Source: Actinomadura rupiterrae (GTDB lineage Bacteria; Actinomycetota; Actinomycetes; Streptosporangiales; Streptosporangiaceae). From it: a stretch of DNA of 64,000 nt. The notes beneath the pieces are model-generated. The model did no database searches and was not told the origin of the DNA. It worked only from the letters and a program-made list of their open reading frames with translations. The stretch spans positions 1-64,000 of the forward strand of contig NZ_JAMZEA010000007.1 of NCBI RefSeq assembly GCF_024172125.1, given 5' to 3'. Positions 25,045 to 32,553 of the stretch are shown here, piece after piece. The stretch's first letter is position 1, and each line of letters opens with the position of its first letter. The position numbers and the translations under genes are program-made.

Positions 25045-25742
25045 CCCCCCGCTCCCACGCGTCGCCGTCCGGAAGGGGACGCGCCGACGCCCCCGGCTGG
25101 CTCCGGCCCGGCCTGTCCCTGTCCGGCGCGGCCCGCGAGTTCTTCCGGCATCCGAGCCCGAAGGTGCTCGTCCCGGCCGCCGCGTCCGCCGTCGCGGCAC
25201 GGCTCGCCGCGGGCCGCTGGACGCGCCGCGACGCGGTCGTCCCCGCCGCGGTCCTCGCCGCCGAGCCGTTCGTCGAGTGGATCGTCCACGTGGCGGTACT
25301 GCACTGGAAGCCGAAGACCGTCGGCGGGCGCCGGATCGACCCGCAACTGGCCCGCAAGCACCGCGCGCACCACCGCGACCCGCGCGACGCCGGGCTGGTG
25401 TTCGTCCCGATGCCCGCGGTCGCCGGCGCGATCGCCGGGCTGGTCGGCCTCAACCTCGCGCTCCTGCGGGACCGGCGGCTCGCGCTGACCGGCATCGCGA
25501 CCTCGCTCACCGCGCTCGCGGGCTACGAGTGGACGCACTTCCTGATCCACTCGTCCTACCGTCCGCGGCACGCTCCGTACCGGATCGCGTGGCGCAGCCA
25601 TCGCCTGCACCACTTCCGCAACGAGCGCTACTGGTTCGGCGTCGTCACGCCGATCTCGGACCGGGCGCTCGGCACCTACCCGGCGAAGGACGACGTCCCG
25701 CCGTCCCCTACCGCGCGGACCCTGGGCGTCACCGAGGCATGA
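25041..25742 (+). CDS. fatty acid hydroxylase / sterol desaturase-family membrane protein
   Basis: The 233-residue protein carries the di-iron histidine clusters of the superfamily: KHRAHHRDP near 111, EWTHFLIHS near 164 and HRLHHFRNERYW near 186. About four hydrophobic helices lie around them (for example LVFVPMPAVAGAIAGLVGLN). Members insert oxygen or double bonds in lipids, sterols or carotenoids using O2. The GTG at 25041 has AGGAGG six bases upstream and overlaps the stop of the regulator gene. The cut-down length matches the beta-carotene-hydroxylase-like branch. The substrate is unknown. Confidence 0.87.
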   Translation: MTPRSHASPSGRGRADAPGWLRPGLSLSGAAREFFRHPSPKVLVPAAASAVAARLAAGRWTRRDAVVPAAVLAAEPFVEWIVHVAVLHWKPKTVGGRRIDPQLARKHRAHHRDPRDAGLVFVPMPAVAGAIAGLVGLNLALLRDRRLALTGIATSLTALAGYEWTHFLIHSSYRPRHAPYRIAWRSHRLHHFRNERYWFGVVTPISDRALGTYPAKDDVPPSPTARTLGVTEA

Positions 25743-25745
25743 GAA

Positions 25746-25777
25746 CGGCGGGCCGCCCATGCGAGGGCGGCCCGCCG
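25746..25777. terminator. bidirectional terminator
   Basis: CGGCGGGCCGCCC pairs perfectly over 13 bp with GGGCGGCCCGCCG across an ATGCGA loop, between the convergent hydroxylase and protease genes. Confidence 0.85.
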
Positions 25778-25791
25778 GTACTACCGGACGG

Positions 25792-26709
25792 TCAGCGGTG
25801 CTGGGCGCCGCGGTAGACGGACAGCGCGGTGCTCTGCCACTGGGCGCCGCAGGCGTCGTGCCCGCAGCTGCCGTAGTACGACGCGGTCTGCCAGCCGACG
25901 CCGGTGTTGGCGTTGAACTTGATCAGGAACGGGCCGCCGCTCGCACCGCCGCTCATCCCGTTGCAGTGCGCCAAGTAGATGATGCGCTTGTCGCTGCTGC
26001 CCTTGGGCTGCCCGGAGCAGCGCCACGGGTAGTCCTTGTCGCCCGGGATGCCGAGCAGGTTGGTGTAGTACTGGCTCGGCTTGTAGTTGAACGCGACGCC
26101 CTCCGAGCCCGCCGCGTCCTGCACGTGCTTTCCGGCGCGCTTGTTCAGCACGATGAACGCGTTGTCGCCCTTGACGCCGGGGGTGGTCACCCAGCCGGCC
26201 TTGCGCCAGGTGAACCAGCCGCGCGGCGCGTGCCCGTTGGCGTAGGCCGGGGCGAACCGGTAGTTGCTGCCGCCCTCGCCGAAGCCGCAGTGCCGCGCGG
26301 TCGAGATGACGTCGTGGTTGTCGGACACCACGACGGTCGCCGAGCACATCCAGGTCTGGCCGTGGAGGCTGAAGAACAGCCGGCCGAGCGCCGGGGGCTT
26401 GCGCCATTGCGAGGTGACCTGGCCCGGCTCGGCCTTGGGCAGCGTTCCCGCGCGGACGTACTGCGGGCCCTGGGTGGACGCGTCGACCGTCGAGGAGTCG
26501 GCGGAGACGGCCGGGGCGGCGGGGGCGCGGTACTCCTTCGCGCTCGCGATGCGCTCCTTGGTCCAGAACCGGTCGACCTGCGCGGAGCTCTGCCCGGCGT
26601 CGATGAACTTGACACCCGGGGCGGGAGCGGCGGTGGCGGCGGTGCCGGTGAGGGAGACGGTCGCGGCGACGAGCGCCCCGGCCGCGCCGACCGTCATGAG
26701 TCTGCGCAT
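25792..26709 (-). CDS. secreted trypsin-like serine protease
   Basis: The 305-residue protein has a signal peptide (MRRLMTVGAAGALVAATVSL, cut near AATAAPAPG), a propeptide-like segment, and a chymotrypsin fold: His in DVISTARHCG near 139, Asp in VKGDNAFIVLNKR, and Ser in GMSGGASGGPFL near 252 (Ala replaces the usual Asp before the catalytic Ser). Several Cys pairs fit an extracellular enzyme. The ATG at 26709 follows AAGGAGG. The gene stands alone and is terminated by a strong hairpin. It probably degrades protein outside the cell. Confidence 0.88.
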   Translation of the reverse strand: MRRLMTVGAAGALVAATVSLTGTAATAAPAPGVKFIDAGQSSAQVDRFWTKERIASAKEYRAPAAPAVSADSSTVDASTQGPQYVRAGTLPKAEPGQVTSQWRKPPALGRLFFSLHGQTWMCSATVVVSDNHDVISTARHCGFGEGGSNYRFAPAYANGHAPRGWFTWRKAGWVTTPGVKGDNAFIVLNKRAGKHVQDAAGSEGVAFNYKPSQYYTNLLGIPGDKDYPWRCSGQPKGSSDKRIIYLAHCNGMSGGASGGPFLIKFNANTGVGWQTASYYGSCGHDACGAQWQSTALSVYRGAQHR

Positions 26710-26857
26710 GGCTGTCCTCCTTGCGGTAGGGGATGGCCATCGCAACGCTGTCGCCGGACGATCACCTCTTGATCACGATCGGATGGACAAAGGACGAAGA
26801 TTCGACCACCTCCGGAGCGGCCCGCCGGACGAAACCGGACAGCGGGGCCGGACGGGG

Positions 26858-27772
26858 TCAGAGCACGGCCACGGGCGTGACCGGGCTGGCCGTGCCGCCC
26901 TCGATCCGGAGCGGCGCGGCGAGGAAGAGGAAGTCCGTCCGGGACGTCCCGGACAGCTCCTCCAGCCAGAGCATCTCCAGCAGCGGAATGCCGTGCCGCC
27001 ACAGCAGGATCATGTGCAGGTCGTCGGCCAGGCCCTCGTCGGCGAGCTGCCGCTCGTTCAGCCCGCCGATCGCGGCGTTGTCGGACGCGACCGCGCACAC
27101 GTCCCGTTCGGCGAGCCAGCGTCCCGCGTCGGCGGACAGCCCCGGCTGGCCGCTCCAGTACGCGTCCGGGCTTTCCTGCCAGGTCAGCGGCCATCCGGTG
27201 CGGACGACGGCGACATCCCCGGAACGGAGTTCGACGCCGCACGCCTCCAGGTCGTCCGGTGTGATGCGGTCGGTGGCGGCCAGGTGCACGACGCCGCGCA
27301 ACCGCGGGACGTCGAAGAGGACGCCGCGCGCGACGACCGGACCGGCCTTGTCGATCCCGCATCGTCCGGCTCCGTACGAGCGCACGCGGTCGGCCGGATG
27401 GCCGTTGTAAAGCTCGTCGCCCGACCACATGTGGCAGAGGGCGTCCATGTGGGTCGTGGTGCCGTGCGGAGTCACGACGAGCGCGTCGTCGGCCATCTTC
27501 AGGCCGGCGCCGATCGCGCGCGTACCCGCCGCGTAGTCGCCGCCGTCCACGGACATGAAGTGCTGCGGCAGCGGCCGCCCGCGCAGGTGCGGGACGGTCG
27601 TCGGCGCGGGCGACGAGGTGGCGCCGCGGATCGGCAGCGACAGCCCCAGGACCCGGCCCTCCCGGACGCAGGACGCGGCGGCCAGCACGGTCTCGGGGGT
27701 CAGCAGGTTCAGCGCGCCGCGCTCGTCGGCGGCACCCCACCGTCCCCAGTTGTTCGGCTCATCGAGCATCAT
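26858..27772 (-). CDS. cyclase-family (kynurenine formamidase-like) metal hydrolase
   Basis: The 304-residue protein has the metal-binding motif TPHGTTTHMDALCHMW (HGTxxHxDxxxH) of the cyclase/formamidase family, with WGRWGAADERGALNLLTPET near the start and GDVAVVRTGWP downstream. Members hydrolyse formamides, cyclic amides or lactones, or cyclise polyketides. The length fits the larger branch of about 300 residues. It is divergent, 35 bp away, from the serine hydrolase at 27808. A second, shorter member lies at 59264. A role in ring opening within the local pathway is an inference. Confidence 0.87.
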   Translation of the reverse strand: MMLDEPNNWGRWGAADERGALNLLTPETVLAAASCVREGRVLGLSLPIRGATSSPAPTTVPHLRGRPLPQHFMSVDGGDYAAGTRAIGAGLKMADDALVVTPHGTTTHMDALCHMWSGDELYNGHPADRVRSYGAGRCGIDKAGPVVARGVLFDVPRLRGVVHLAATDRITPDDLEACGVELRSGDVAVVRTGWPLTWQESPDAYWSGQPGLSADAGRWLAERDVCAVASDNAAIGGLNERQLADEGLADDLHMILLWRHGIPLLEMLWLEELSGTSRTDFLFLAAPLRIEGGTASPVTPVAVL

Positions 27773-27807
27773 TCGGTTTCAGACCCTTCCGAGGAGAGGA
27801 CGCCGCC

Positions 27808-28983
27808 ATGACGACCGTGCAGGGACCCGTGCAGGGACACTGCGACCCGGCCTTCGCCGCCGTCCGGGACGTTTTCGACCGGAACTTCGCCGAGGGACGG
27901 GAGATCGGCGCGGCCGTCGCGGTGTACGCGGGCGGCCGCAAGGTGGTGGACCTGTGGGGCGGCCTCGCCGACCGCCGCACCGAGCGCCCGTGGGTCGAGG
28001 ACACGCCCGCGTTCGGGTTCTCCTGCACCAAGGCGCTGACGGCCGCCGCCGCGCTGCTGCTCGCCGAGCGCGGCGCGTTCGCGTGGGACGCTCCCGTCAC
28101 CGGCTGGTGGCCCGAGTTCGGCGCCCACGGCAAGGACGTCGCGCTCAACGAGCACCTGTTCACCCACGAGGTCGGGCTGCCCGCGTTCGCGCGCCCGGTG
28201 TCGGCCGAGGAGGCCGCGGACGCCGACGCGCGCGCCGCCGACCTCGCCGCACAGGAGCCCGAGTGGAAGCCGGGCACCGCGCACGGCTACCACGCGCTGA
28301 CCTACGGCTGGCTCGCGGGACACCTCGTCCGGCACCACGCGGGGATGCCCGCCGGCGAGTTCATCAAGAAGGAGTTCGCGGCGGACCTGGACCTGTGGGT
28401 CGGGTCGCCGGACGAGGTGATCGAGCGCGCGGCGAAGCTGACGAACGTGCGCGGCGTCCAGAACGAGGACGGCCCGCGCGCGGTCGCGGACGACGCGCGC
28501 CTCACCCGGCTCGCCAACGCCTACCTCGACCCCGACAGCCGCATGAACCGGGGGCTGAACAACCCGAGCCCCGGCAAGGGCGGCTTCAACAACCCGGTCA
28601 TCCACCGCGCGGGCTGGCCGTCCGCCGGGATGGTCGCGACCGCCCGCGACTTCGGCCGGTTCTACGCGAACCTGATCGCCGGGCGGTACGTCCGCCCTGA
28701 GACCCTGCGCGAAGGCATCCGGACGCGCGTGGACGGCGAGGACGCGACCCTGACCGTGAACAGCGCGTTCGGCCTGGGGTTCATGCGCCCGTCCATGACG
28801 TTCTTCACGCCCGAGGCCGGACGCGCGTCGGCGTTCGGCCACACGGGCGCGGGCGGCGCGCACGGCCTCGCCGACATCGACGCCGAGCTGGTCGTCGCCT
28901 ACCTCCCGAACCGCATGGGCGACCAGCTCTCCGGCGACCTGCGCGCCTACCGCCTGGTCGAGGCGGCGTACGCATCCCTTTAG
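27808..28983 (+). CDS. serine hydrolase, beta-lactamase fold (EstB-like esterase)
   Basis: The 391-residue protein has the class C beta-lactamase/esterase motifs: SCTKALTAAAALLLAERG with the SxxK nucleophile near residue 72 and the Tyr in GYHALTYGWLAG near 165. The later block FGHTGAGGAHG stands in for the KTG triad. There is no signal peptide, so it is probably a cytosolic esterase rather than a lactamase; such enzymes cleave short esters or lactones. The ATG at 27808 has GAGGAGAGG upstream. It is divergent from the cyclase-family gene. Confidence 0.9.
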   Translation: MTTVQGPVQGHCDPAFAAVRDVFDRNFAEGREIGAAVAVYAGGRKVVDLWGGLADRRTERPWVEDTPAFGFSCTKALTAAAALLLAERGAFAWDAPVTGWWPEFGAHGKDVALNEHLFTHEVGLPAFARPVSAEEAADADARAADLAAQEPEWKPGTAHGYHALTYGWLAGHLVRHHAGMPAGEFIKKEFAADLDLWVGSPDEVIERAAKLTNVRGVQNEDGPRAVADDARLTRLANAYLDPDSRMNRGLNNPSPGKGGFNNPVIHRAGWPSAGMVATARDFGRFYANLIAGRYVRPETLREGIRTRVDGEDATLTVNSAFGLGFMRPSMTFFTPEAGRASAFGHTGAGGAHGLADIDAELVVAYLPNRMGDQLSGDLRAYRLVEAAYASL

Positions 28984-29002
28984 CGGCGTCACTGTGGCCG
29001 GT

Positions 29003-29737
29003 TCACTGCATCGTGATGCCGCCGCTGACCGAGATGGTCTGGCCGGTGATGTAGGCGGCGCGGTCGGTGCAGAGGAACGCGATGATCCCCGCGATGTCGG
29101 ACGGGCGGCCGATGCGGCGCAGCGGGATCTGCCGGGCGAGCTTGTCCAGCAGGTCCGGGTGCTGCTCGGCCACCTTCCGGACCATGGGTGTGTCGGTCGG
29201 GCCCGGGCAGACGATGTTGCTGGTCACGCCCCCTCGCGCGGCCTCGCGGGCGAGGGTCTTCGCGAGCCCGAACAGGCCCGACTTGGTGGCGGCGTAGGCG
29301 CCCTCGCCGCCGGATCCGGCGCGCGCGCCGTCCGAGGAGACGAAGACGAGCCGGCCGTGGCCGCGGGCGGACATGCCGGGCAGCAGCGCACGGGTGAGCT
29401 GCATCGGCGCGCGCAGGTTGACCTTCCACATGAGGTCCCAGTGCGCCGGGTCGCTGTCCGTGAACGGCTCGACGATGCTGACGCCCGCGTTGTGGACGAG
29501 GATGTCCACCGGCCCGACGGCCCCGGTGAAGGCGTCGATCGACGCGGGATCGGCGAGGTCGACGTGCGCGGCCGTCCCGCCGAGGGCCTTCGCGGTCTCG
29601 CCGGCGGCGTCCGCGTCGAGGTCGGCGACGACGACGTGCGCGCCGAGCGAGGCGAGGTCGGCGCAGACGGCGCGGCCGATGCCGCCCGCGCCGCCGGTCA
29701 CCACGGCGGTCCGTCCGGTGAGGTCGAGGCCGTCCAT
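29003..29737 (-). CDS. short-chain dehydrogenase/reductase
   Basis: The 244-residue SDR has the nucleotide motif VVTGGAGGIGRAVC, NAGVS, the catalytic Ser in VFVSSDGAR and YAATK with Tyr near 150, and a final GQTISVSGGITMQ. It oxidises or reduces a hydroxyl/keto pair with NAD(P). The ATG shares its A with the stop of the isochorismatase-like gene (TGATG), so the two are translationally coupled and under the operator at 30378. The substrate is not known. Confidence 0.9.
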   Translation of the reverse strand: MDGLDLTGRTAVVTGGAGGIGRAVCADLASLGAHVVVADLDADAAGETAKALGGTAAHVDLADPASIDAFTGAVGPVDILVHNAGVSIVEPFTDSDPAHWDLMWKVNLRAPMQLTRALLPGMSARGHGRLVFVSSDGARAGSGGEGAYAATKSGLFGLAKTLAREAARGGVTSNIVCPGPTDTPMVRKVAEQHPDLLDKLARQIPLRRIGRPSDIAGIIAFLCTDRAAYITGQTISVSGGITMQ

Positions 29738-30360
29738 CAGCCCTCCCAGGCTCGGACCAGGTCGCCGGCGGTGGCGCGCGCGGCGAGCAGCGGGATCGTG
29801 TGGGCGAGCACGGCGTCCCCGTACTCGGCGGGCGTCCCGGCGACGGCGTCGGTGACGCAGACGACCCGGTAGCCGAGGTTCACCGCCTCCAGGCAGAGGC
29901 CCGGGATGCCGAGGTTCAGCGACAGCCCGACCGCGACGACCGTCTCGACGCCCAGCGAGCGCAGCGTCATGTCCAGGGACGTCCCGGTGAACGGCGAGAA
30001 GCCGTGGTAGCGGCGCGATTCGAGGTCGGACGGGTCGGACAGCTCGGGCAGCACCTCGACGGCGTCCGTCCCCTCCAGCATGTGCGAGGGGTCCTTGAGC
30101 AGAGCGCGGAGGAACGGCGAGTTGCGGGTGTGGCTGCCCGCGCGGTCGGGACGGAACGCGGCCGTGCACTGCACGACGCGGACGCGGGCGGCGCGGGCGG
30201 CATGGGCGACGCGCGCGGCGTTGGCCGTCACGTCCCGCTCGGCGCAGGTCTTCACCAGGTCGGGGAAGCGGGCGAGGTCGCCCGCCACACCGCGCTGCAT
30301 CTCCATGACGAGCAGCGCCGTGCGGTCGGGGGGCACGAGGGCGGCGAGGTCGGTGGGCAC
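29737..30360 (-). CDS. isochorismatase-like protein lacking the catalytic Cys and Asp
   Basis: The 207-residue protein has the isochorismatase-family alpha/beta fold: TALLVMEMQRGVAGD near 15 and VETVVAVGLSLNLGIPGLCL near 150. The catalytic Asp of the first motif (DxQ) is Glu here (MEMQ), and the residue aligned with the nucleophilic Cys is Gly, in NLGIPG; the nearby Cys is displaced by five residues. Hydrolase activity is doubtful, so a binding or non-cysteine role is possible. The GTG at 30360 lies six bases after a TAGGCT -10 element, so the mRNA is probably leaderless. It heads an operon with the SDR. Confidence 0.82.
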   Translation of the reverse strand: MPTDLAALVPPDRTALLVMEMQRGVAGDLARFPDLVKTCAERDVTANAARVAHAARAARVRVVQCTAAFRPDRAGSHTRNSPFLRALLKDPSHMLEGTDAVEVLPELSDPSDLESRRYHGFSPFTGTSLDMTLRSLGVETVVAVGLSLNLGIPGLCLEAVNLGYRVVCVTDAVAGTPAEYGDAVLAHTIPLLAARATAGDLVRAWEG

Positions 30361-30377
30361 CCGGCCAGCCTAAACGA

Positions 30378-30393
30378 CCTAGCATTTGCTTGG
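30378..30393. promoter_or_regulatory. operator copy upstream of the isochorismatase-like/SDR operon
   Basis: CCTAGC-ATTT-GCTTGG has one mismatch to CCAAGC-N4-GCTTGG. On the minus strand it lies five bases before TAGGCT (30372-30367), the -10 of the leaderless operon. Confidence 0.7.
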
Positions 30394-30401
30394 GTAGTGC
30401 G

Positions 30402-30908
30402 CTACTCCGGGCGGCGCTGGCCGTACACGTGGACGCGGCGGCCCCGGTAGTCGGTGTCGCGCAGGTGCCGGTGCCCGATCCGCTCGGCCACCGCGACCGA
30501 GCGGCCGTTGCCCGGCAGGATCAGCGAGACCACCTCCTCGGCGTCCAGGTCGGTGAAGCAGTAGTCGAGCGCGGCGCGCGCCGCCTCGGACGCGTACCCC
30601 TTGCCCCAGTGGGCGCGGGCCAGGCACCAGCCGACGCCGAGGCCGGGGAAGCCGAGCGGGCTCCACGGCCCGGCGCGCCCGACGAACGCGCCGGTGGCCT
30701 TCTCGACCAGCGCCCAGTGCGAGAAGCCGCGGATCTCCCGGTGCCCGATGAACATCGCGAGGTTGCGCCACACGTCGTCCCGGGTGCGCCCGACACCCTC
30801 GGCGAGGCCCTCCGCCACCTCCGGATCGTCCATCATCGCCGCGTAGTCGTCGAAGTCGGCGCCCGTCAGGGGGCGCAGGACCAGCCGCTCCGTCTCCAGT
30901 CGAGTCAT
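30402..30908 (-). CDS. GNAT-family acetyltransferase (RimJ/RimL-like)
   Basis: The 168-residue protein begins TRLETERLVLRPLTGADFDD, the usual start of the RimJ/RimL branch, with WCLARAHWGKGYASEAARA as the acetyl-CoA loop (Q/RxxGxG/A: WGKGYA) and LPGNGRSVAVAERIGHRHL as the C-terminal fold. These enzymes acetylate protein N-termini, amino groups of small molecules or antibiotics. The ATG at 30908 is divergent from endonuclease V. The acceptor is unknown. The operator at 30378 lies past its 3' end and probably concerns only the next operon. Confidence 0.88.
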   Translation of the reverse strand: MTRLETERLVLRPLTGADFDDYAAMMDDPEVAEGLAEGVGRTRDDVWRNLAMFIGHREIRGFSHWALVEKATGAFVGRAGPWSPLGFPGLGVGWCLARAHWGKGYASEAARAALDYCFTDLDAEEVVSLILPGNGRSVAVAERIGHRHLRDTDYRGRRVHVYGQRRPE

Positions 30909-30942
30909 GATCACAGTGTGCGGCGGCGCTACCGTTTCCGCC

Positions 30943-31626
30943 ATGGAGATCACGGTTCCGCACGCCTGGCCGGCGACACCGGACGAGGCCGAGGCGATCC
31001 AGCACGACCTGCGCGGGCAGGTGGTGGCGTCCGGGACGGTCGCGCCGCGGACGGTCGCCGGGCTGGACGTCTCGTACGCGGGCGACGGCCACAGCACGCA
31101 CACCCGCGTGGCGGCCGCCGCCGTGGTGCTCGATGCCTCGTCGCTGGAAGTGCTGGAGGAGTCGGTCGCGGTCGGGACGTCCGATTTCCCGTACGTTCCG
31201 GGGCTTTTCGCATTCCGCGAGTTGCCGACCCTGGTCGAGGCGCTGCGCGGTCTCTCGATCACGCCCGACCTGCTGGTCTGCGACGGGTACGGGCTCGCGC
31301 ACCCGCGCCGCTTCGGCCTGGCCTGCCACGTCGGGATCATCACCGGCCTGCCGGCGATCGGCATCGCCAAGACCGCGTTCGTCGGCACGCACGAGCCGCC
31401 CGGCCCCAAGCGCGGAGACCGGTCTCCCCTGCTCATTGACGGCGCGGAGGTCGGGAGCGTCCTGCGCACCCAGGACGGCGTGAAGCCCGTGTTCGTCTCC
31501 GTGGGCCACCGCGTCGGACTGGACGAGGCGTGCCGACTGGCGCTCGCGCTCGCCCCCGGATACCGGCTCCCGGAGACGACCCGCCGTGCCGACCGGCTGT
31601 CCCGGGACCGGCTCGCCACCGCCTGA
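30943..31626 (+). CDS. nfi: endonuclease V (deoxyinosine 3'-endonuclease)
   Basis: The 227-residue protein has the endonuclease V signature: VAGLDVSYAGDGH (first metal Asp near 38), YVPGLFAFRELPTL (Glu near 91), LLVCDGYGLAHPRRFGLACH (second Asp near 109) and IGIAKTAFVG. The enzyme cuts DNA one base 3' to deoxyinosine and related lesions. The ATG at 30943 lies seven bases after TACCGT (30930-30935), which suggests a leaderless mRNA; there is no ribosome site. The stop codon lies in the first copy of a 32-bp tandem duplication. Confidence 0.93.
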   Translation: MEITVPHAWPATPDEAEAIQHDLRGQVVASGTVAPRTVAGLDVSYAGDGHSTHTRVAAAAVVLDASSLEVLEESVAVGTSDFPYVPGLFAFRELPTLVEALRGLSITPDLLVCDGYGLAHPRRFGLACHVGIITGLPAIGIAKTAFVGTHEPPGPKRGDRSPLLIDGAEVGSVLRTQDGVKPVFVSVGHRVGLDEACRLALALAPGYRLPETTRRADRLSRDRLATA

Positions 31627-31668
31627 GAAGTCAACCGGACCGGCTCGCCACCGGCTGAGAAGTCAACC
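31605..31668 (+). repeat. 32-bp tandem duplication across the nfi stop codon
   Basis: Bases 31605-31636 and 31637-31668 are identical except one C-to-G change. The first copy contains the last codons and the TGA of endonuclease V; the second is downstream and untranslated. It looks like a recent slippage or unequal-exchange event. Confidence 0.9.
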
Positions 31669-31702
31669 CGATCGGAGCGCAATCGGCGGTCTTGTCGGTC
31701 AA

Positions 31703-31718
31703 CCAAGCGTGCGCTAGG
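31703..31718. promoter_or_regulatory. operator copy at the DUF35 operon promoter
   Basis: CCAAGC-GTGC-GCTAGG has one mismatch to the consensus. TAGGTT (31715-31720) overlaps its right arm and the ATG at 31729 lies eight bases later, so binding would cover the -10 of a leaderless transcript. Confidence 0.7.
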
Positions 31719-31728
31719 TTGGGCCGCG

Positions 31729-32127
31729 ATGGACCCCTCGCGCCCCGCTCCGACGCCGAGCCCGCTGACCGAGCCCTACTGGGCGGCCTGCCGGCGCGGC
31801 GGGCTGGCGCTCCAGCGGTGCGCCGGGTGCCGCCGGTTCGTGCACTTCCCCGAGCCGCGCTGCCCGTTCTGCGGCGGCGCGGACCTGCCGTACGAGGCGG
31901 TGTCCGGGCGCGGCTCGGTGCACACCTTCACCGTCGTGCACCGCTCGTTCCTGCCCGGTTTCGAGCCGCCGTACACCGTCGCCTGGCTCGACCTGCCCGA
32001 GGGCGCGCGCGTCTTCGGGGACGTCACCGGCTGCCCGCCCGAGGACGTCCGGATCGGCATGCCGGTCCGGGTCCGCTTCGCCGAGCTGCCCGGCTTCGGC
32101 CCGATCCCCCACTGGAGTCCCGCATGA
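31729..32127 (+). CDS. DUF35 OB-fold / zinc-ribbon acyl-CoA-associated protein
   Basis: The 132-residue protein has a rubredoxin-like zinc ribbon (QRCAGCRRFVHFPEPRCPFC, CxxC-x10-CxxC) and an OB fold after it (GRGSVHTFTVVHRSF, YTVAWLDLPEGARVFGDVTG). DUF35 proteins bind acyl-CoA and partner with thiolase-type or hydratase enzymes; in steroid side-chain breakdown one works with the Ltp2 retro-aldolase. A matching thiolase-like gene is at 16989, with the same operator type. It heads a probable operon of five genes to 37000. The stop overlaps the next start (ATGA). Confidence 0.88.
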   Translation: MDPSRPAPTPSPLTEPYWAACRRGGLALQRCAGCRRFVHFPEPRCPFCGGADLPYEAVSGRGSVHTFTVVHRSFLPGFEPPYTVAWLDLPEGARVFGDVTGCPPEDVRIGMPVRVRFAELPGFGPIPHWSPA

Positions 32128-32474
32128 CCGAACTGCCGCGCCTGGGCAACGTGCTCTACCCGGCGCAGGACGTCGAGCAGGCCGTCGCCTTCTACCGGGA
32201 CGGGCTCGGCCTCACCCTGAAGTTCCAGGACGGCGGCCGGTTCGCCGCGCTCGACGGCGGCGGGACGACCGTCGCGATCGCCGGTCCCGAGGAGGACGTC
32301 ACCGGCGGCGCGCCCGCCGCGTCCTTCAAGGTCGCCGACGTCGCGGCGACGCTCGCGAAGCTGACGGCGGCGGGGGCGACGGTCGTCCGGGAGCCGGAGG
32401 AGGGGCCGCACGAGATCCGCGCCGTCCTCCGCGACCCGGCCGGGAACCCGTTCGTCCTCTACAGCTCCCGCTGA
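32124..32474 (+). CDS. VOC/glyoxalase-fold protein
   Basis: The 116-residue protein has the paired beta-alpha-beta-beta-beta modules of the vicinal-oxygen-chelate fold: LGNVLYPAQDVEQAVAFYRD at the start and EGPHEIRAVLRDPAGNPFVL at the end. The Glu of RDPAGNPFVLY-type ends is kept in part. Members bind a metal and act as isomerases, dioxygenases or resistance proteins. The start overlaps the DUF35 stop by four bases, so they are co-translated. The reaction is unknown; an epimerase or ring-cleavage step is possible. Confidence 0.85.
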   Translation: MTELPRLGNVLYPAQDVEQAVAFYRDGLGLTLKFQDGGRFAALDGGGTTVAIAGPEEDVTGGAPAASFKVADVAATLAKLTAAGATVVREPEEGPHEIRAVLRDPAGNPFVLYSSR

Positions 32475-32553
32475 CCCGCCCGCACCTTCCGCTCCGCCTC
32501 CCGCCGTTCGCACCGCCCCCACCCCCTCCAGCTTGAGCCGAAGGAGCCGAGCC

